NCBI RefSeq assembly: GCF_033568475.1
Contig: NC_133123.1
Span: 155,697,753-155,761,752, forward strand
DNA length: 64,000 nucleotides
Reading direction: 5' to 3'
DNA from: Henckelia pumila
Lineage: Eukaryota > Streptophyta > Magnoliopsida > Lamiales > Gesneriaceae
In this document: positions 45,401-56,551 of the stretch, piece by piece
Layout of the letters: every line of letters begins with the position of its first letter
Position numbering within the stretch: the first letter of the stretch is position 1
Position numbers and translations under genes: made by a program
The notes under the pieces: generated by a model
The model's database searches: none
What the model saw: the letters and a program-made list of their open reading frames with translations, nothing else
Told to the model about the DNA's origin: nothing

Positions 45401-46849
45401 TGGAATTTAACAGACTGGACAAGCTTGTTCATGACCCAAAAGAAGGCAATGCTTGGCATGCAGACCACATTATACCCGTGTATAAGGGGGGAGGTCAGTG
45501 CCTTATTTTGTTTTTTTTTGAAAATGTTGATGCCGTTTGAAGCATGAACTCATGTTTCCAATGTATGAACTATGAACAAAATAACACCTTTGATTTGATG
45601 AATTCTCTTTATTGAGTTCTCCAGGTGAATGCAAACTAGAGAACATGAGGACTCTTTGTGTTGCTTGTCATGCTGCTGTTACCACTGCACAATGTGCAGA
45701 ACGACGTATTGCTAGAAACAAGGCTAAGAAACAACTCAAAGACATCATGAATGGCCTCACAGATGCCCACAAATCTGAGCATATCAATAATGTAGTACAG
45801 GTGATGCCATAGTCCAAATAAAATTAGCGTGTTTTTTGTCGAGAAGTGTTTACTGGGTTGATGATAACATAGAAACCATTTTCATGCTGTTGAAACTTTT
45901 AAGCTTGACTCTCAAAAGACGTTCCATGATAAATCAGAAAACAGATTATAATATGATGATAACATAGAAACCATTTTCATGCTGTTGAAAGTTTTAACTT
46001 TTAAGCTTCACTCTCAAAAGACTTACCATGATAAATCAGAAAACAGAGTATAATAATTAATAGGACAACAAATTATCAGTACTCATCTTGATAAAGTTTA
46101 GGATTTGCATTTTCTCGTATTTGGAAGTTAGTTCTGCTGTATCATGATCAATCAGTATTCAGACTAGAAAATGGGTACCAAAATCGTGTTCAGTATGTTA
46201 CATTTCTTCGATCAGAGTTCCAGCTTTTATGATTTCATAATTGCAAGCTCTATGCGTATAACACCTTGGCATGATCTGAAATGCCTGCCTTATTTAGACT
46301 AGAAAAGCAAGTACCGAAAATATTGTTCCTTCATTATAGTATATTTCTCGCAGGATTTTAAATTGTCTTCTCTAATTTGCAAACTCCACGTTTTAACAAC
46401 TTGCCATGATCTGAAATGGTCGCGTTATTTAGTATAGTGATATTTTGTCATTATCTTGTCTACAGGGCTCTGATTTAAGGTTCCGACATAACAACATAGA
46501 GCATGATCTACTTATCGATATTCCTGGAAGTGCATATTCTGGAGCAAATGTGAATACAACCAAGGACGAAAATCTATCGAAAGAACTACTTGATAATCGA
46601 TGTTCACACATCATCTGCCCTGTGGATGGTGAGTTTACTCCAGTTCTTGACGAGAAAGGACAGTGCCAAGAATCCGAAAATCCCCGTGATCCGTCAGAAT
46701 TCGTATATGTTCATTGCAATGTAGAATCTGAGGTGATAACCGGTAAAAATGGGATTGAAGAACATGGTAAACTGTCTATTTCTGCGCAGCTATCTTTTCT
46801 GAGAGATGCAGCTCTGGAAGTTTCGAAAATCGAAAAAGACAAATCTTGA
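22663..46849 (+). CDS. ZRANB3: ZRANB3-like SNF2 annealing helicase with C-terminal HNH nuclease, 24 exons
   Basis: ZRANB3 proteins are ATP-driven enzymes that rewind DNA and remodel stalled replication forks, and they carry an HNH structure-specific nuclease. The assembled CDS is 3897 nt (1298 aa), every junction is GT-AG and phase-consistent, and no stop interrupts it. Domain order: SNF2 ATPase (MGLGKT at 226-231, DESH at 320-323), helicase C lobe ([10 protein letters not shown] at 621-630), a variable linker encoded by exons 15-17, a substrate-recognition-like region (RIHLY in exon 18), paired-Cys zinc motifs ([16 protein letters not shown]) and HNH (WHADH near 1100-1104, later Cys 1115, 1124 and 1127). 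I see no NZF ubiquitin-binding zinc finger like that of the animal protein. Transposons sit in introns 3, 14 and 17 without touching exons. Nuclear by family. Confidence 0.94.
25049..25077. repeat. (CT)n microsatellite in ZRANB3 intron 3
   Basis: A pure CT dinucleotide run of about 29 bp. Confidence 0.95.
26687..27353. mobile_element. hAT-type MITE in ZRANB3 intron 3 (667 bp)
   Basis: The terminal inverted repeats are taggggtgg on the left and, read inward from the right, tagggctgg. The perfect 8-bp TSD atgttgct lies at 26679-26686 and 27354-27361. Both ends are rich in cgggtcggga/cccgaatt motifs and the centre is AT-rich with no coding capacity. The element ends 25 bp before exon 4 (27379). 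Confidence 0.9.
34575..34700. repeat. GC-rich gcgcct/aggcgc repeat block in intron 11
   Basis: A short island rich in gcgcctgg and aggcgc motifs, partly palindromic, stands out from its AT-rich intron. It looks like a fragment of a common plant aggcgc-type MITE, but I cannot find its ends. Confidence 0.4.
35523..35654. repeat. 66-bp tandem duplication in ZRANB3 intron 12
   Basis: Two adjacent units beginning aatatcaatgttgaac (35523 and 35589) are identical as far as I can read. This is a recent duplication or an assembly artefact. Confidence 0.9.
36697..36932 (-). repeat. Copia-B 3' LTR
   Basis: Matches the other LTR over its length. The terminal TG (minus strand) beside the polypurine tract is mutated to TT. 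Confidence 0.9.
36940..41386 (-). pseudogene. Copia-B gag-pol, degenerate
   Basis: Minus-strand fragments occur in order: gag (41386-40544; a later Met gives MAGKAETSK), a zinc-knuckle segment ([15 protein letters not shown], within 40551-40291), protease and pre-integrase ([20 protein letters not shown]; 40393-39584), integrase core ([20 protein letters not shown]; 39527-39114), the post-integrase linker (39074-38523), reverse transcriptase pieces ([10 protein letters not shown] at about 38285-38091; YVDDI within 37887-37651) and RNase H (37527-36940, [15 protein letters not shown]). The pieces lie in different frames with intervening stops. gag contains a 129-bp in-frame tandem duplication. 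A deletion fuses MSTPIE directly to RVLQYLKG, removing the segment that normally lies between RT and RNase H. Confidence 0.9.
40591..40848 (-). repeat. 129-bp in-frame tandem duplication within Copia-B gag
   Basis: Units 40591-40719 and 40720-40848 differ at one base that I can see. On the minus strand each encodes 43 residues including [18 protein letters not shown] smaller 33-bp duplication (GKGTALRNL twice) is nearby, at about 40430-40495. Confidence 0.93.
41426..41437 (-). promoter_or_regulatory. Copia-B primer-binding site
   Basis: The reverse complement reads tggtatcagagc, the standard initiator-Met-tRNA complement of plant Copia elements. It lies directly inside the 5' LTR. Confidence 0.92.
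41438..41681 (-). repeat. Copia-B 5' LTR
   Basis: On the plus strand it begins tgtgaaatg and ends tttaaca, next to the TSD ggaac. Confidence 0.92.
41978..46849 (+). CDS. ZRANB3: ZRANB3 exons 15-24 (linker, substrate-recognition-like region, zinc motifs, HNH)
   Basis: Exons: 41978-42223, 42315-42449, 42574-42678, 43401-43709, 43815-44002, 44074-44176, 44248-44393, 45414-45493, 45625-45800, 46466-46849. Exon 18 encodes [13 protein letters not shown], like the start of the substrate-recognition domain of animal ZRANB3. Exons 19-21 carry Cys pairs (LCKLCQ, FCTLNC, CTCCQ). The HNH core is split by intron 22, between VYKGG and [12 protein letters not shown]. The last exon encodes a low-complexity acidic tail ending at TGA 46847-46849. 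I did not find a convincing PCNA-binding PIP or APIM motif. Confidence 0.9.
42725..43010 (-). mobile_element. 3' fragment of a Copia element in ZRANB3 intron 17
   Basis: On the minus strand the segment encodes the C-terminal end of a Copia RNase H ([12 protein letters not shown], then stop), followed by the purine-rich gagggagaattg and an LTR-like stretch. It resembles the 3' end of the family B element but is older. The 5' part is missing. Confidence 0.75.
45861..46050. repeat. About 95-bp imperfect tandem duplication in ZRANB3 intron 23
   Basis: Two units begin atgataacatagaaacc (45861 and 45956) and share the following sequence with small indels. Confidence 0.85.
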
Positions 46850-48196
46850 ATAATCATGATTTTTTTTTTGGACATGCTTTGTGGCTTGTAGAATTTCACT
46901 CGTTATCTGTTGTAATTTATTTAAGGTCAGAATAGAAGACAATTTCATTCTTTGAACCCAACCTTGATACCGAGTTGGTTGGGAAAAAAATAATTTTTTA
47001 ATTTTGAATTAGTAGTGATGCCATGTGAATGCATATTGATCATACCATACCAAACACAAAAATTCCAAAAAAATATTTTAATAAAACATAAATTTTGTCC
47101 ATAAAAAACAAAAATATTTAAATTTTTATTTCAGAAAAAATAAAGAAACATAAATTTTAAAAATAACAAAAACGATGCTATTTAATTAATTATTTTAATA
47201 AAAAAGGTAATAATTTTTGTCCATAAATCCTTAATTGTAATATAATCTTTAAATAACACAAACCCTCCACGCATAATGAATAATATAAGTGAAACTTAAC
47301 AGCATGCAATAATATAATTGTTGTATTGATAAACAGATATTCGAAATCGAAATAAAAACCAATATAGCATTAAGAAATACTAAAATATACTTCCTGACAG
47401 CAAGTTTCTCTATAACTTGTATTAATTTGATATATTTGATTTCTCAAAGTGGTTGATAAATCCACAATTAGATTCTCAAAAACTATTTACATCCTCTCTT
47501 AAAACGACTCTTCATGTATATATAAATATTAATATCATATATTCTTGTATACAATATATATCCAAATTTAATGTTCACATACATTATTATAACAATATAT
47601 ACAAGATATTTGGTTGAATCTAAAAATAAAAGTGATGTATTCACGATATACATAATATAAAGAAAGTATCTCAGAAAAATTATCTTGGTATGATCATTTC
47701 AAAATTACAAAACCACCCTTAATACTATTTAATTTACTAATTATTTAGGTGACAAGTGACAACTTATCTAATACAAATCCAAAACTTCTCACAAAATTTA
47801 CGAAATATATTTTTCTAATTAATTAAACTAATCTCATTAGATAACAATCCGAACAACTTGCACGTATTTTTTTTTCAAAATAAAATTATATTACACAACA
47901 TGTGCATTTTATATATACTAATCTTTAATACACACGCATTATGTGTACATATATTTATATATAAAAAATTTTACTTTATTAATCATATATAATCAATGAA
48001 ATTTAATGAAATAAAAATTTCAAGTAAAAAATATTTATATTTATGTTAAACATCAGTAATTTGCATTATTTGGTTGGTTGATTGAAAAATAATACAGAGA
48101 GTCGAAGCTAAAAAAAAAATCATCGAAAGGAAGAAAAATAGACTTCACCAACACATAAAAAAAAGTTTAAAATTCAAATATTATTATATAGATGTA
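46850..48196. other. Intergenic; 3' flank of ZRANB3
   Basis: It includes the probable 3' UTR just after 46849. The rest is AT-rich with no gene or recognisable element up to the Copia insertion. Confidence 0.55.
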
Positions 48197-48201
48197 ACCT
48201 T

Positions 48202-48377
48202 TGTTGTGAAAAAGTAAAAATTTATGGTAAAAAGTAAAAACTTTAAAACTCAAAATATATCAAACTCTACACTTTATAAAATTCTTCTCTTTTAAATTGT
48301 GTTTTTCTACACTAATTTTCAAAATTTTACAACTCAATTTTCAGCATTCAACATTCAACTTTAAATAATTTTCAACA
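48202..48377 (-). repeat. Copia-A copy 2, 3' LTR (176 bp, internally deleted)
   Basis: It lacks about 74 bp present in the 5' LTR of the same element, including the TATA-box region. Confidence 0.9.
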
Positions 48378-49079
48378 CTCACCCTTGTGATGATGATCGT
48401 GATATGGTGACTGTATTAATTACGTGTTTTTTTATACTGTTTCATTAAAAACCTTACTAGAAAAAATCAATTGGGATAAAATCATAGTAAAAAAAAAGAG
48501 TGCATCCACGTAAACTCCCCCTCATATTAACACAAACGATTCTTCACATATTTCGTATATTGCGCATCCCAATGTTATATATATGTTTTCTGAATATCGT
48601 CGTAGGAAGTGCCTTTGTGAAGAGATCTGATGAGTTCTCACTTGATTGAATGTAACAGATATCAATATCTTTATTTTTCTCAAACTCTTGGGTGAAGGCA
48701 AAGAACTTTGGGGGGACATGTTTGGTTCTGTCATTTTTGATGTATCATTATTTCATTTGAGCAACACATGCAACATTATTTTCATATAGTGTCACAGGAT
48801 TCTTGTCTACTGACAATCCACATGAGGTTTTGATATGTTGGGTCATTGATTTTAGCCACACACATTCACGGTTTGATTCATGTAATGCAATAATCTCGAC
48901 GTAATTTGATGAAGTTGTTACGAGTGTTTGTTTATGTGAACGTCAAGAAATTGCAGTGCCTCCACGAGTAAATACATATTCGGTTTGGGAACGTGCCTTA
49001 TGTGGATTAGATAAGTATCCAACATCAGCATAACCAATGATACTTTGATTGGTATCTTTTGAATACAAAAGTCCCAAAT

Positions 49080-51890
49080 CTATCGTTCCTCGTAGATAAC
49101 GGAATATATGTTTAATTCTATTTCAGCGACTCTTTGTTGGATATGAGCTGAATCTTGCCAATAAATTGATAGCAAAAGATATATCAGGTCTGGTACAATT
49201 TGCAAGATACATAAGGCACCAATGACACTTAGATATGATACTTCTGGACCAAGAATAACTTCACCATCTTCACATGGATGGAATGGATCATTTTCTATGT
49301 TTAATGATCTAACAACCATTGGAGTACTTAAAGGATTTGATTTATCCATATTAAAACATTTAAGGACCTTTTCTATATAATTTGACTGGTGCATAAAAAT
49401 TCCACATTTTGTTTGTTCGATTTGTAAACCCAGACAGTACTTGGTTTTTCCAAGGTCCTTCATTTCGAATTCTTCCTTCAAATATAGCATAACTTCTTGA
49501 ATTTCCTTATTCGTTCCAATGATGTTTAAATCATCAGCATATACAACAATAATTACACATCCGGATATTGTTTTCTTGATGAAAACACAAGGGCATATTG
49601 GATCATTTACATATCCCTTTTTCATCAAGTGCTCACTTAACCGATTATACCACATTCGGTCGGATTGCGTTAACTCATATAATGATCTTTGTAGTTTCAT
49701 AGAATAAAATTCTTTGGGGTTTGAACTTTGTGCTTCAGACATCTTAAATCCTTCAGGGATTTTCATGTATATATTATTATCAAGTGATCCGTATAAGTAA
49801 GCTGTAACAACATCCATAAAACGCATTTTCAAATTTTCAGAAACTGCCAAACTAATCAAATACCGAAACATAATTGCATCCATAACGGGAGAATACGTTT
49901 CTACATAATTAATTTCAGGCCTTTGAGAAAAAACTTGTCCAACAAGTCGAGCTTTATATCTTACTACTTCATTTTTCTCATTTCGCTTTCGAACAAAAAC
50001 CTATTTGTATCCAAAAGGTTTTACATCTTCAGGTGTAAAGACTATAGGTCCAAAAACGTTACGTTTATTTAGCGAATCCAATTCAACCTCGATGACATCT
50101 TTCTAGTTTACCCAATCTTGCCGATTTTTACATTCACCAAAAGATTTTGGTTCATGATCTTCATTCTCATTTATGATGTCACATGCCACATTGTAAGAAA
50201 ATATCTCATCAATTTCTTCTACATCTTTCCGGTTCCATATTTTTCCACTATTAATATAATTGATAGAGATTTCAAGATTCTTATTAGTTTGTGGTTCTGA
50301 CAGAGCATTTTCATTATCAAATGTTTCTTCTGGAACATCATTCTCTATTTTGTGATCATCGTGTTTCTCTATGAATTTTTTTCGATGATTTTTATCCTTG
50401 AAATCGACTGGCCTTCCACGCTTCAAACGTTTAATGACATCATGAGTGTCTTCAATTTGTTTCTTTGGAACTTCAATTCGAGCAGGGGCATTTATAACAT
50501 ATATATATATATATATATATGATGTTGTTACCGTGTCTGCAAATGCATTTGGAATTTGATTTGTTATTCTTTGCAAGTGCATAATTTGTTGTACATCGTT
50601 CTCACATTGTTTAGTTCTTAGATCCAAATGTAACAATGATGATACATACCATGTAATTTTTTTTTCGATGTGTTTATTTTCTCTCCATAACATTGGGAAT
50701 ATTTCTTCATTAAAATGACAATAAGCAAAACGTGTTGTAAACACATCGCCTGTCTGATGCTCAAGATATCGAATGATTGATGGGCTATCATAACCGATAT
50801 AAATACCGACTTTTCTTTGAGGTCCCATTTTTGTTCTTTGAGGTGGTGCAATAGACACATATGCCATACATCCAAAAATTCTCAAATGAGAAATGTCTGG
50901 TTTTTTACCAAATGCAAGCTGCAATGGGGAGCATTTATGATAAGCACTTTGTCTGATGCGAATTAATGCAGCAACATGTAAAATTACATGTCCCCATATA
51001 GAAATAGAGAGTTTTGTTTTCATTATCATTGGTCTAGCAATCAGCTGTAGACGTTTAATCAATGATTCAACTAATCCATTTTGTGTATGTACATGAGCAA
51101 CCAGATGTTCAACAGTGATTCTCATTGACATGCAATAATCATTGAAAGTTTGGGAAGTAAATTCTCCAGCATTATCAAGTCTTATTTTTTTGATTGTATA
51201 ATCGGGAAATTGATTTCGTAATTTTATTATTTGAGCCATTAATCTTGAAAATGTCACATTCCGAGTTGACAAACTTACATGTGATCACCTTCTGCTCGAG
51301 GCATCGATCAACACCATAAAATATCGGAATGGTTCACATAGTGGATGAATTGGCCCACAAATATCACCCTGAATACGTTCAAGAAACATGAGCGATTCAG
51401 TTTGGATTTTAGCTGGTGATAGTCTTATAATAAGTTTTCCAAGAGAACATGCTTTACACTGAAACTTATTATTCTGAAAGATCTTCTGGTCTTTCAGTGG
51501 ATGACCATGTGTATTTTCTATAATTCTTCGCATCATTATTGAACCAGGATTTCATAATCGATCATGCCAATTTGAAGAATTATTAATCACCATGTTTGAT
51601 TCAATTGGACTTATATGTGTATAATGCAATCGAGTAGGGAGCATTGATAGTTTTTCAACTATATTTTTTTTCTGATTTATATGTGATAAGACACATATAT
51701 TTCTGATTTCCTTCAGTTATTGTCTAAGTATCATACACATGAGAATATATATCATTAAAACTCAACAAATTTTTTTTTATTGTGGTGAATATAAAACATC
51801 ATTTATCAAAAAATTTGTACCATTATGTAATAAAAAAATGTGCTTTACCACAACCTTCAATCAAGTCTACATGACCTGATATTGTATTCA
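49080..51890 (-). pseudogene. Copia-A copy 2 pol remnant
   Basis: Minus-strand pieces are the pre-integrase and early integrase (51536-51285), integrase and linker (51272-50103) and reverse transcriptase (49883-49080). RNase H remnants follow to about 48550. Frameshifts and stops separate them. The RT catalytic motif reads YADD where copy 1 has YVDD. Residual protease-flank sequence without the DSG motif ends at about 51890. A (TA)n insertion interrupts the linker at about 50501-50520. Confidence 0.88.
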
Positions 51891-52084
51891 TCGATAAATA
51901 CAAGACTCGTGCGTATGATGATCATAATAGTTATAAAAAATAGCCTTGAAAATGTCATTTTCTTCTTCTTTGAAAAATCGGGGAGAAATAATTTTGAGAG
52001 AAAGTGTGAGTTTGGTGTGATTGAAATGCGCTTAAGTGATCATATTTATAGGGCAAAAATTATCCGTTTTATTAACGTTTATGA

Positions 52085-52545
52085 CCGTTACTATATATAC
52101 ACAATAAAAAATATATAAGCAGTAATATATAATATAATCATATCACGTTATTATAATGTGGTGTCATACACATATTTTTATATAATAACATGAAATTATA
52201 CAATATAGTTAGTATAGATAATAAAAATATATAAACAGTAATATATAGTATAATCATATCACGTTATTATAATGTAGTGTCATAGACATCCTTTTATATA
52301 ATAACATGAAATTATAAAAAAATAGTTAGTATAAAGTCAGGTATTGTATATCACATCACAATTTTAAAATGAGGTGTCATAGACTCCTTTTATATAACAT
52401 TGTGAAATTATACAGATATAATTAATATATTATATTATATGCACAATAAAAATATATGAGCAGTAATATATAATTCACATCACGTTATTATAATGTGGTG
52501 TCATAGACATCCTTTTATATAATAACATGATGTTATATATTAAAA
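52085..52545 (-). repeat. Leader tandem repeats, about four units of roughly 120 bp
   Basis: Each unit has a core like atcacgttattataatgtggtg followed by atagacatccttttatataa, with units starting near 52118, 52240, 52340 and 52462. Copy 1 has only one to two equivalent units. Confidence 0.8.
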
Positions 52546-52671
52546 TATATACAAAGTAAAAATATATAAACATTAAAATAAATATTCTTCACTTGTTAAA
52601 TATTTGTCTTTTTCTTGTGTTTCGTCGCTTTGAAGATTATAGAGAACCTTCGAGCGATCGTGATGATAACG

Positions 52672-52921
52672 TGTTGTGAAAAAAAAAATAAAAAGTAAAA
52701 ATTTCAAAACTCAAAATATATCAAACTTTACTCTTTATAAAATTCTTCTCTCTTAAATTGTGTTTTTCTACACAAATGACGAGAGCTATTTATACATATC
52801 ACTTAGAGATAATTCCAAAAATTAATACATAATCATATAATCATCACACACTAATTTTTAAAATTTTACAACTCAATTTTCGACATTAACATTCAACATT
52901 CATTTTAAATAATTTTCAACA
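52672..52921 (-). repeat. Copia-A copy 2, 5' LTR (250 bp)
   Basis: It begins tgttgtga and ends ttcaaca on the plus strand. A TATA box for minus-strand transcription (tataaata, about 52787-52794) is present. Confidence 0.92.
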
Positions 52922-52926
52922 ACCTT

Positions 52927-53823
52927 AAATTTAAAACTTTATTATGCAATAAATATTGACAGCTGAGGTTACTGAATGTCTGAACATAACTGTTTTCACA
53001 AGTGAAAATTTTCAACATTCTTCGCTGTCAAAATTTTCTGGGAAGGCAAGTACACCAAGTAGTAAAGAATCTCAGTTTTTGATAAAGATTTATGAGAGTG
53101 TCGTTATCTAAATATAAATTGAAATCCCAGCAGGGTTTTGTTCTATACCAAACTCCATTATGTGTTGGATGCTGAATTGCTGACAGTGACACCACATGCT
53201 CCCTGACCAGACCTCGGATTCCAACAAAACTTTGGGAAATCTGAGATTAACTTATTCAAGAAACAAACATTGTTTGATTCTTGGGTGGTTTTGTTTGTTT
53301 ATCTTTATTAGATTGAAAATCTTGGTTCAAAAAGTGTTCTTTGAAAGCATGAATATGTCGGTGGTGTTGAATTGAGCTTCATAGTTGTAATAAAGTGGAT
53401 CTCTGTGGTTTCTGAGGTTAGTTCTCATCTGGGTTGTGCTTTTTTTCCTTTAATTTGTGTTTGATTGGCAGTGATCTATATTTTGTTTGTTGTTCAGCAA
53501 ATTTATGGCACACAAATTCAGATCATTTTTCTTGTTTAGCTTTCGCGTAACTGGTTCCGTGGAGAGTTCTGTGGCTTTTCTTCAGAAGATTTTTGTTGCT
53601 TTTAGCTGGAATTTCGTGTCTTAAATGAATTATGAGTTAACTTTGCTTGCACGTCTTGTTTGATGCCGTAGATGTAAAGAAATGTGAATTCTTTTATGAA
53701 TCTTTATGTTTGGTGCTGTAATTCTTGGCATTTAAAGCACATGTCTCTGTGTCGGAAAATTTTTTGTATTGTAGTTTGAATTGGATGAGTTGCCATTTTT
53801 TGTGTTTCTAGTGAATCAGGGCA
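52927..53823 (+). promoter_or_regulatory. 5' flank and likely 5' UTR of the heparanase-like gene
   Basis: A non-coding stretch between the Copia TSD and the start codon at 53824. The T-rich part from about 53400 has splice-like ttctgaggttag and agtgaatcag borders, so a 5' UTR intron is possible but not established. Confidence 0.45.
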
Positions 53824-56551
53824 ATGGGATTCCCGACGTCGTTTTTGATCTTGCTGGCCTTTCTACCAACAATTTTAGCCCAGGATTTGGAAGAGGCGAG
53901 ACTTATCATTGACACAAGTACAATAATTACTGAAACAGATGCTAATTATATTTGTGCCACTATTGATTGGTGGCCTCAAGATAAGTGCAACTACAATAGA
54001 TGCCCATGGGGATCATCTTCCGCTATAAATCTTGTAAGAACTACGTTAACGAGATTGTTTCCGCTTATTGTTTAATGGTGATTTCTTATGTGCAATGTTC
54101 ATTGTAACTCGTTTCTTTTGTCAGAACTTATCTCACCCTTTTCTGAACAATGCCGTTCGAGGTATAAACCTCCCTATGATGAACTTAGGAAAGTTATACG
54201 TGAATTATAGTATTATATGTTGTTCCCAGTAACTTTCTGTTTCAATTGGTTGCTCCATAGCTTTTAAGAATTTGCGAATCAGAGTTGGCGGTTCGCTGCA
54301 AGACCAAGTTCTGTATAACGTGGGAAAACTGAATTCGCCTTGCCGGCAATTTAGGAAGGAGAGGGGTGGGTTGTTTGGATTTTCAAAGGGATGCTTACAT
54401 ATGGAGAGGTGGGATGAGCTGAATAACTTTTTCAAGAAGATGGGGTATGATCCAAGTATGTATATGTGTAACTGTATATATGCATGTGCGTGCACAGCAT
54501 GTCTGTGTTTTAGCGATTAAACAGCTGATAGGTCTGACTTTGTTGCAGTGTTCTTGTGACTTTTGGCCTTAATGCATTATACGGTAGACGTCATATTAAA
54601 AGAGGAGTTTGGGGAGGAGATTGGAATTCCGGCAATGCTCGTGATTTCATTAATTACACTATATCCAAAGGGTACCATGTAGACTCTTGGGAATTTGGTA
54701 CAAATCCGTTCTTTAAATCTTTCAAAAATATTTAACTAATTCTTTCATTTGTTGTAAGTTTTGTGTAGGATTTGCCAGCATCATATGCTAGAAACAACTA
54801 ATTTGTCTCACTTTCACCATTCAGGTAATGAGTTAAGTGGCAAAGGTATTGGGGCTAGTGTTGGTCCTGAGCAATATGGAAAAGATTCAATCCATCTGAA
54901 CGCAATGGTTGATGAATTGTATAGGAATTTTGGCTCAAGACCTTATATCTTGGCTCCAGGAGGGTTCTTTGATAAGTTGTGGTTCGAGAAACTACTTCAA
55001 ATCTCCGGTCCACACGTACTTGATGTTATATCTCATCATTTGTATAATTTGGGTCCTGGTGAGTACTTTTTAAAAAAATCTCTAATTATAAATCTTGATC
55101 TCATCAAGTTGGCCTTACCAGGTTCTTTAATATATCTTAATCTCTTAACCTTACAGTTTGTCTTTTTCTTGATGTTATTTCTTAAAAAAGAATCTAGTGA
55201 CTTCTGCCATTAATGACATTGCAGCAAATGATCCTATTCTTGCAAGTAAAATCCTCAATCCTGATCACTTGAACAAGGCATCATTCGTATTCAGCAATAT
55301 CACATCAACCATTCAAGTGAATGGTCCCTGGACTTCTGCCTGGATTGGAGAATCAGGAGGCACCTACAACAATGGTGCTTGGGACATATCAAACACATTT
55401 TTGAACAGCTTTTGGTTGGATCTTATTCTAGCTTCATTCATTTTATGAAATGGATCTTCTTACTGAACAAGAGATGAAATTTCAGAGTCGAGATTTCTTG
55501 TTCACTAAAATAGTGTCTCAATGTAGGTATCTAGATCAACTTGGAATGGCAGCAAAGTACAATACTAAAGTATATTGCAGGCAGACTCTGATCGGTGGAT
55601 TCTACGGGCTTCTTAACAAAACTACCTTCATTCCAAATCCTGATTATTATAGGTCAGTACCATTCTAGTTGAGTCACACTCGTTTTTTTAACGTGTATAC
55701 CTTCACTCATGTTAAGTATCTTTTGGAATATAGTGCACTTCTATGGCATCGGCTTATGGGGAAAGGAGTTCTTGCTGTTAACAGCCATGCATCACCACAT
55801 TTGCGCGCTTATGCTCATTGTTCAAAAGAAAGAGTAAGAACCCACAATTATTTTCTTTGACTAGGCAGATAGAATGCCAAATATCTCAATTCTTATTGGA
55901 CAGCAACGTTTGTTTGCTTGTTACAATGAACGAATATATCTGTTATGGCATAGTGATTAAAACATAATATTCCACGGTTTTACAACTAAAAACTTTTTAG
56001 TTATGCATCTCTACCATATTTTTTTGGCACATCGACAGGCATTCGGTCTTGTAGTTCTGTTTTTGTTTGTCCAAAAAAGAAACTTCCCATCTCGAAGTCT
56101 CCACATTTTTCTTCCCATTTCATAGGAAACACTCAATCTATGAAGCTCTTTCTTGTTTCAGGCTGGCATTACTGTACTACTTATAAATTTAAGCAATCAA
56201 ACTGTCTACAACATTGAAACCGAATCCAGTAACAACAGTGAGTTACCTGTGAAATTGCAAACCGGGGGCAGAAAAAGATCTTTTGTGCACAGTCTCAAGG
56301 AATCAGTGTCATGGATTGGGAAAAAAGCAGCGGATGTGAAACTAGTTCGAGAGGAGTATCACTTGACTCCCGAATATGGTGATCTGCGAAGCAAAACCAT
56401 GATGTTGAATGATCAACCACTAGAGTTGACTGAAAAAGGTGACATCCCCAGTTTGGTTCCCATTTTCCGCGATCTGGATTCTCCGTTAACAATCGGTCCT
56501 TTGTCGATTAAGTTTGTTGTGTTTCCGAACTTAAATGCTCCAAGTTGCTAA
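53824..56551 (+). CDS. GUS2: Heparanase-like beta-glucuronidase (GH79), 9 exons
   Basis: GH79 enzymes of this plant group remove glucuronic acid from arabinogalactan-type glycans or glucuronides in the wall or secretory pathway. Exons: 53824-54033, 54125-54161, 54261-54444, 54549-54697, 54825-55058, 55225-55414, 55527-55652, 55734-55833, 56162-56551. The spliced CDS is 1620 nt (539 aa), all GT-AG and in frame. Residues 1-19 (MGFPTSFLILLAFLPTILA) look like a signal peptide. Family motifs include ICATIDWWP, RIRVGGSLQDQV and VTFGLNALYGR. The catalytic acid/base Glu196 is in WEFGNEL and the nucleophile Glu314 in WIGESGG. It matches the Arabidopsis GUS1/GUS2 (heparanase-like 1/2) type better than GUS3. 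The length is normal and nothing is broken. Confidence 0.93.

Larger units (their letters stand above)
48202..52921 (-). mobile_element. Copia family A, copy 2: antisense, gag-less, TSD acctt
   Basis: The LTRs are 48202-48377 (3') and 52672-52921 (5'), with the perfect 5-bp TSD acctt at 48197-48201 and 52922-52926. Homology to copy 1 is close across the leader and pol. Gag and the N-terminal pol region with the protease active site are missing. The leader joins directly to the segment matching copy 1 at about 2078 (junction about 51890-51897). The primer-binding site next to the 5' LTR (reverse complement of about 52655-52671) is of the ttatca(g/t)cacg type, not the standard tggtatcaga. The element cannot supply its own proteins. 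Confidence 0.94.
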
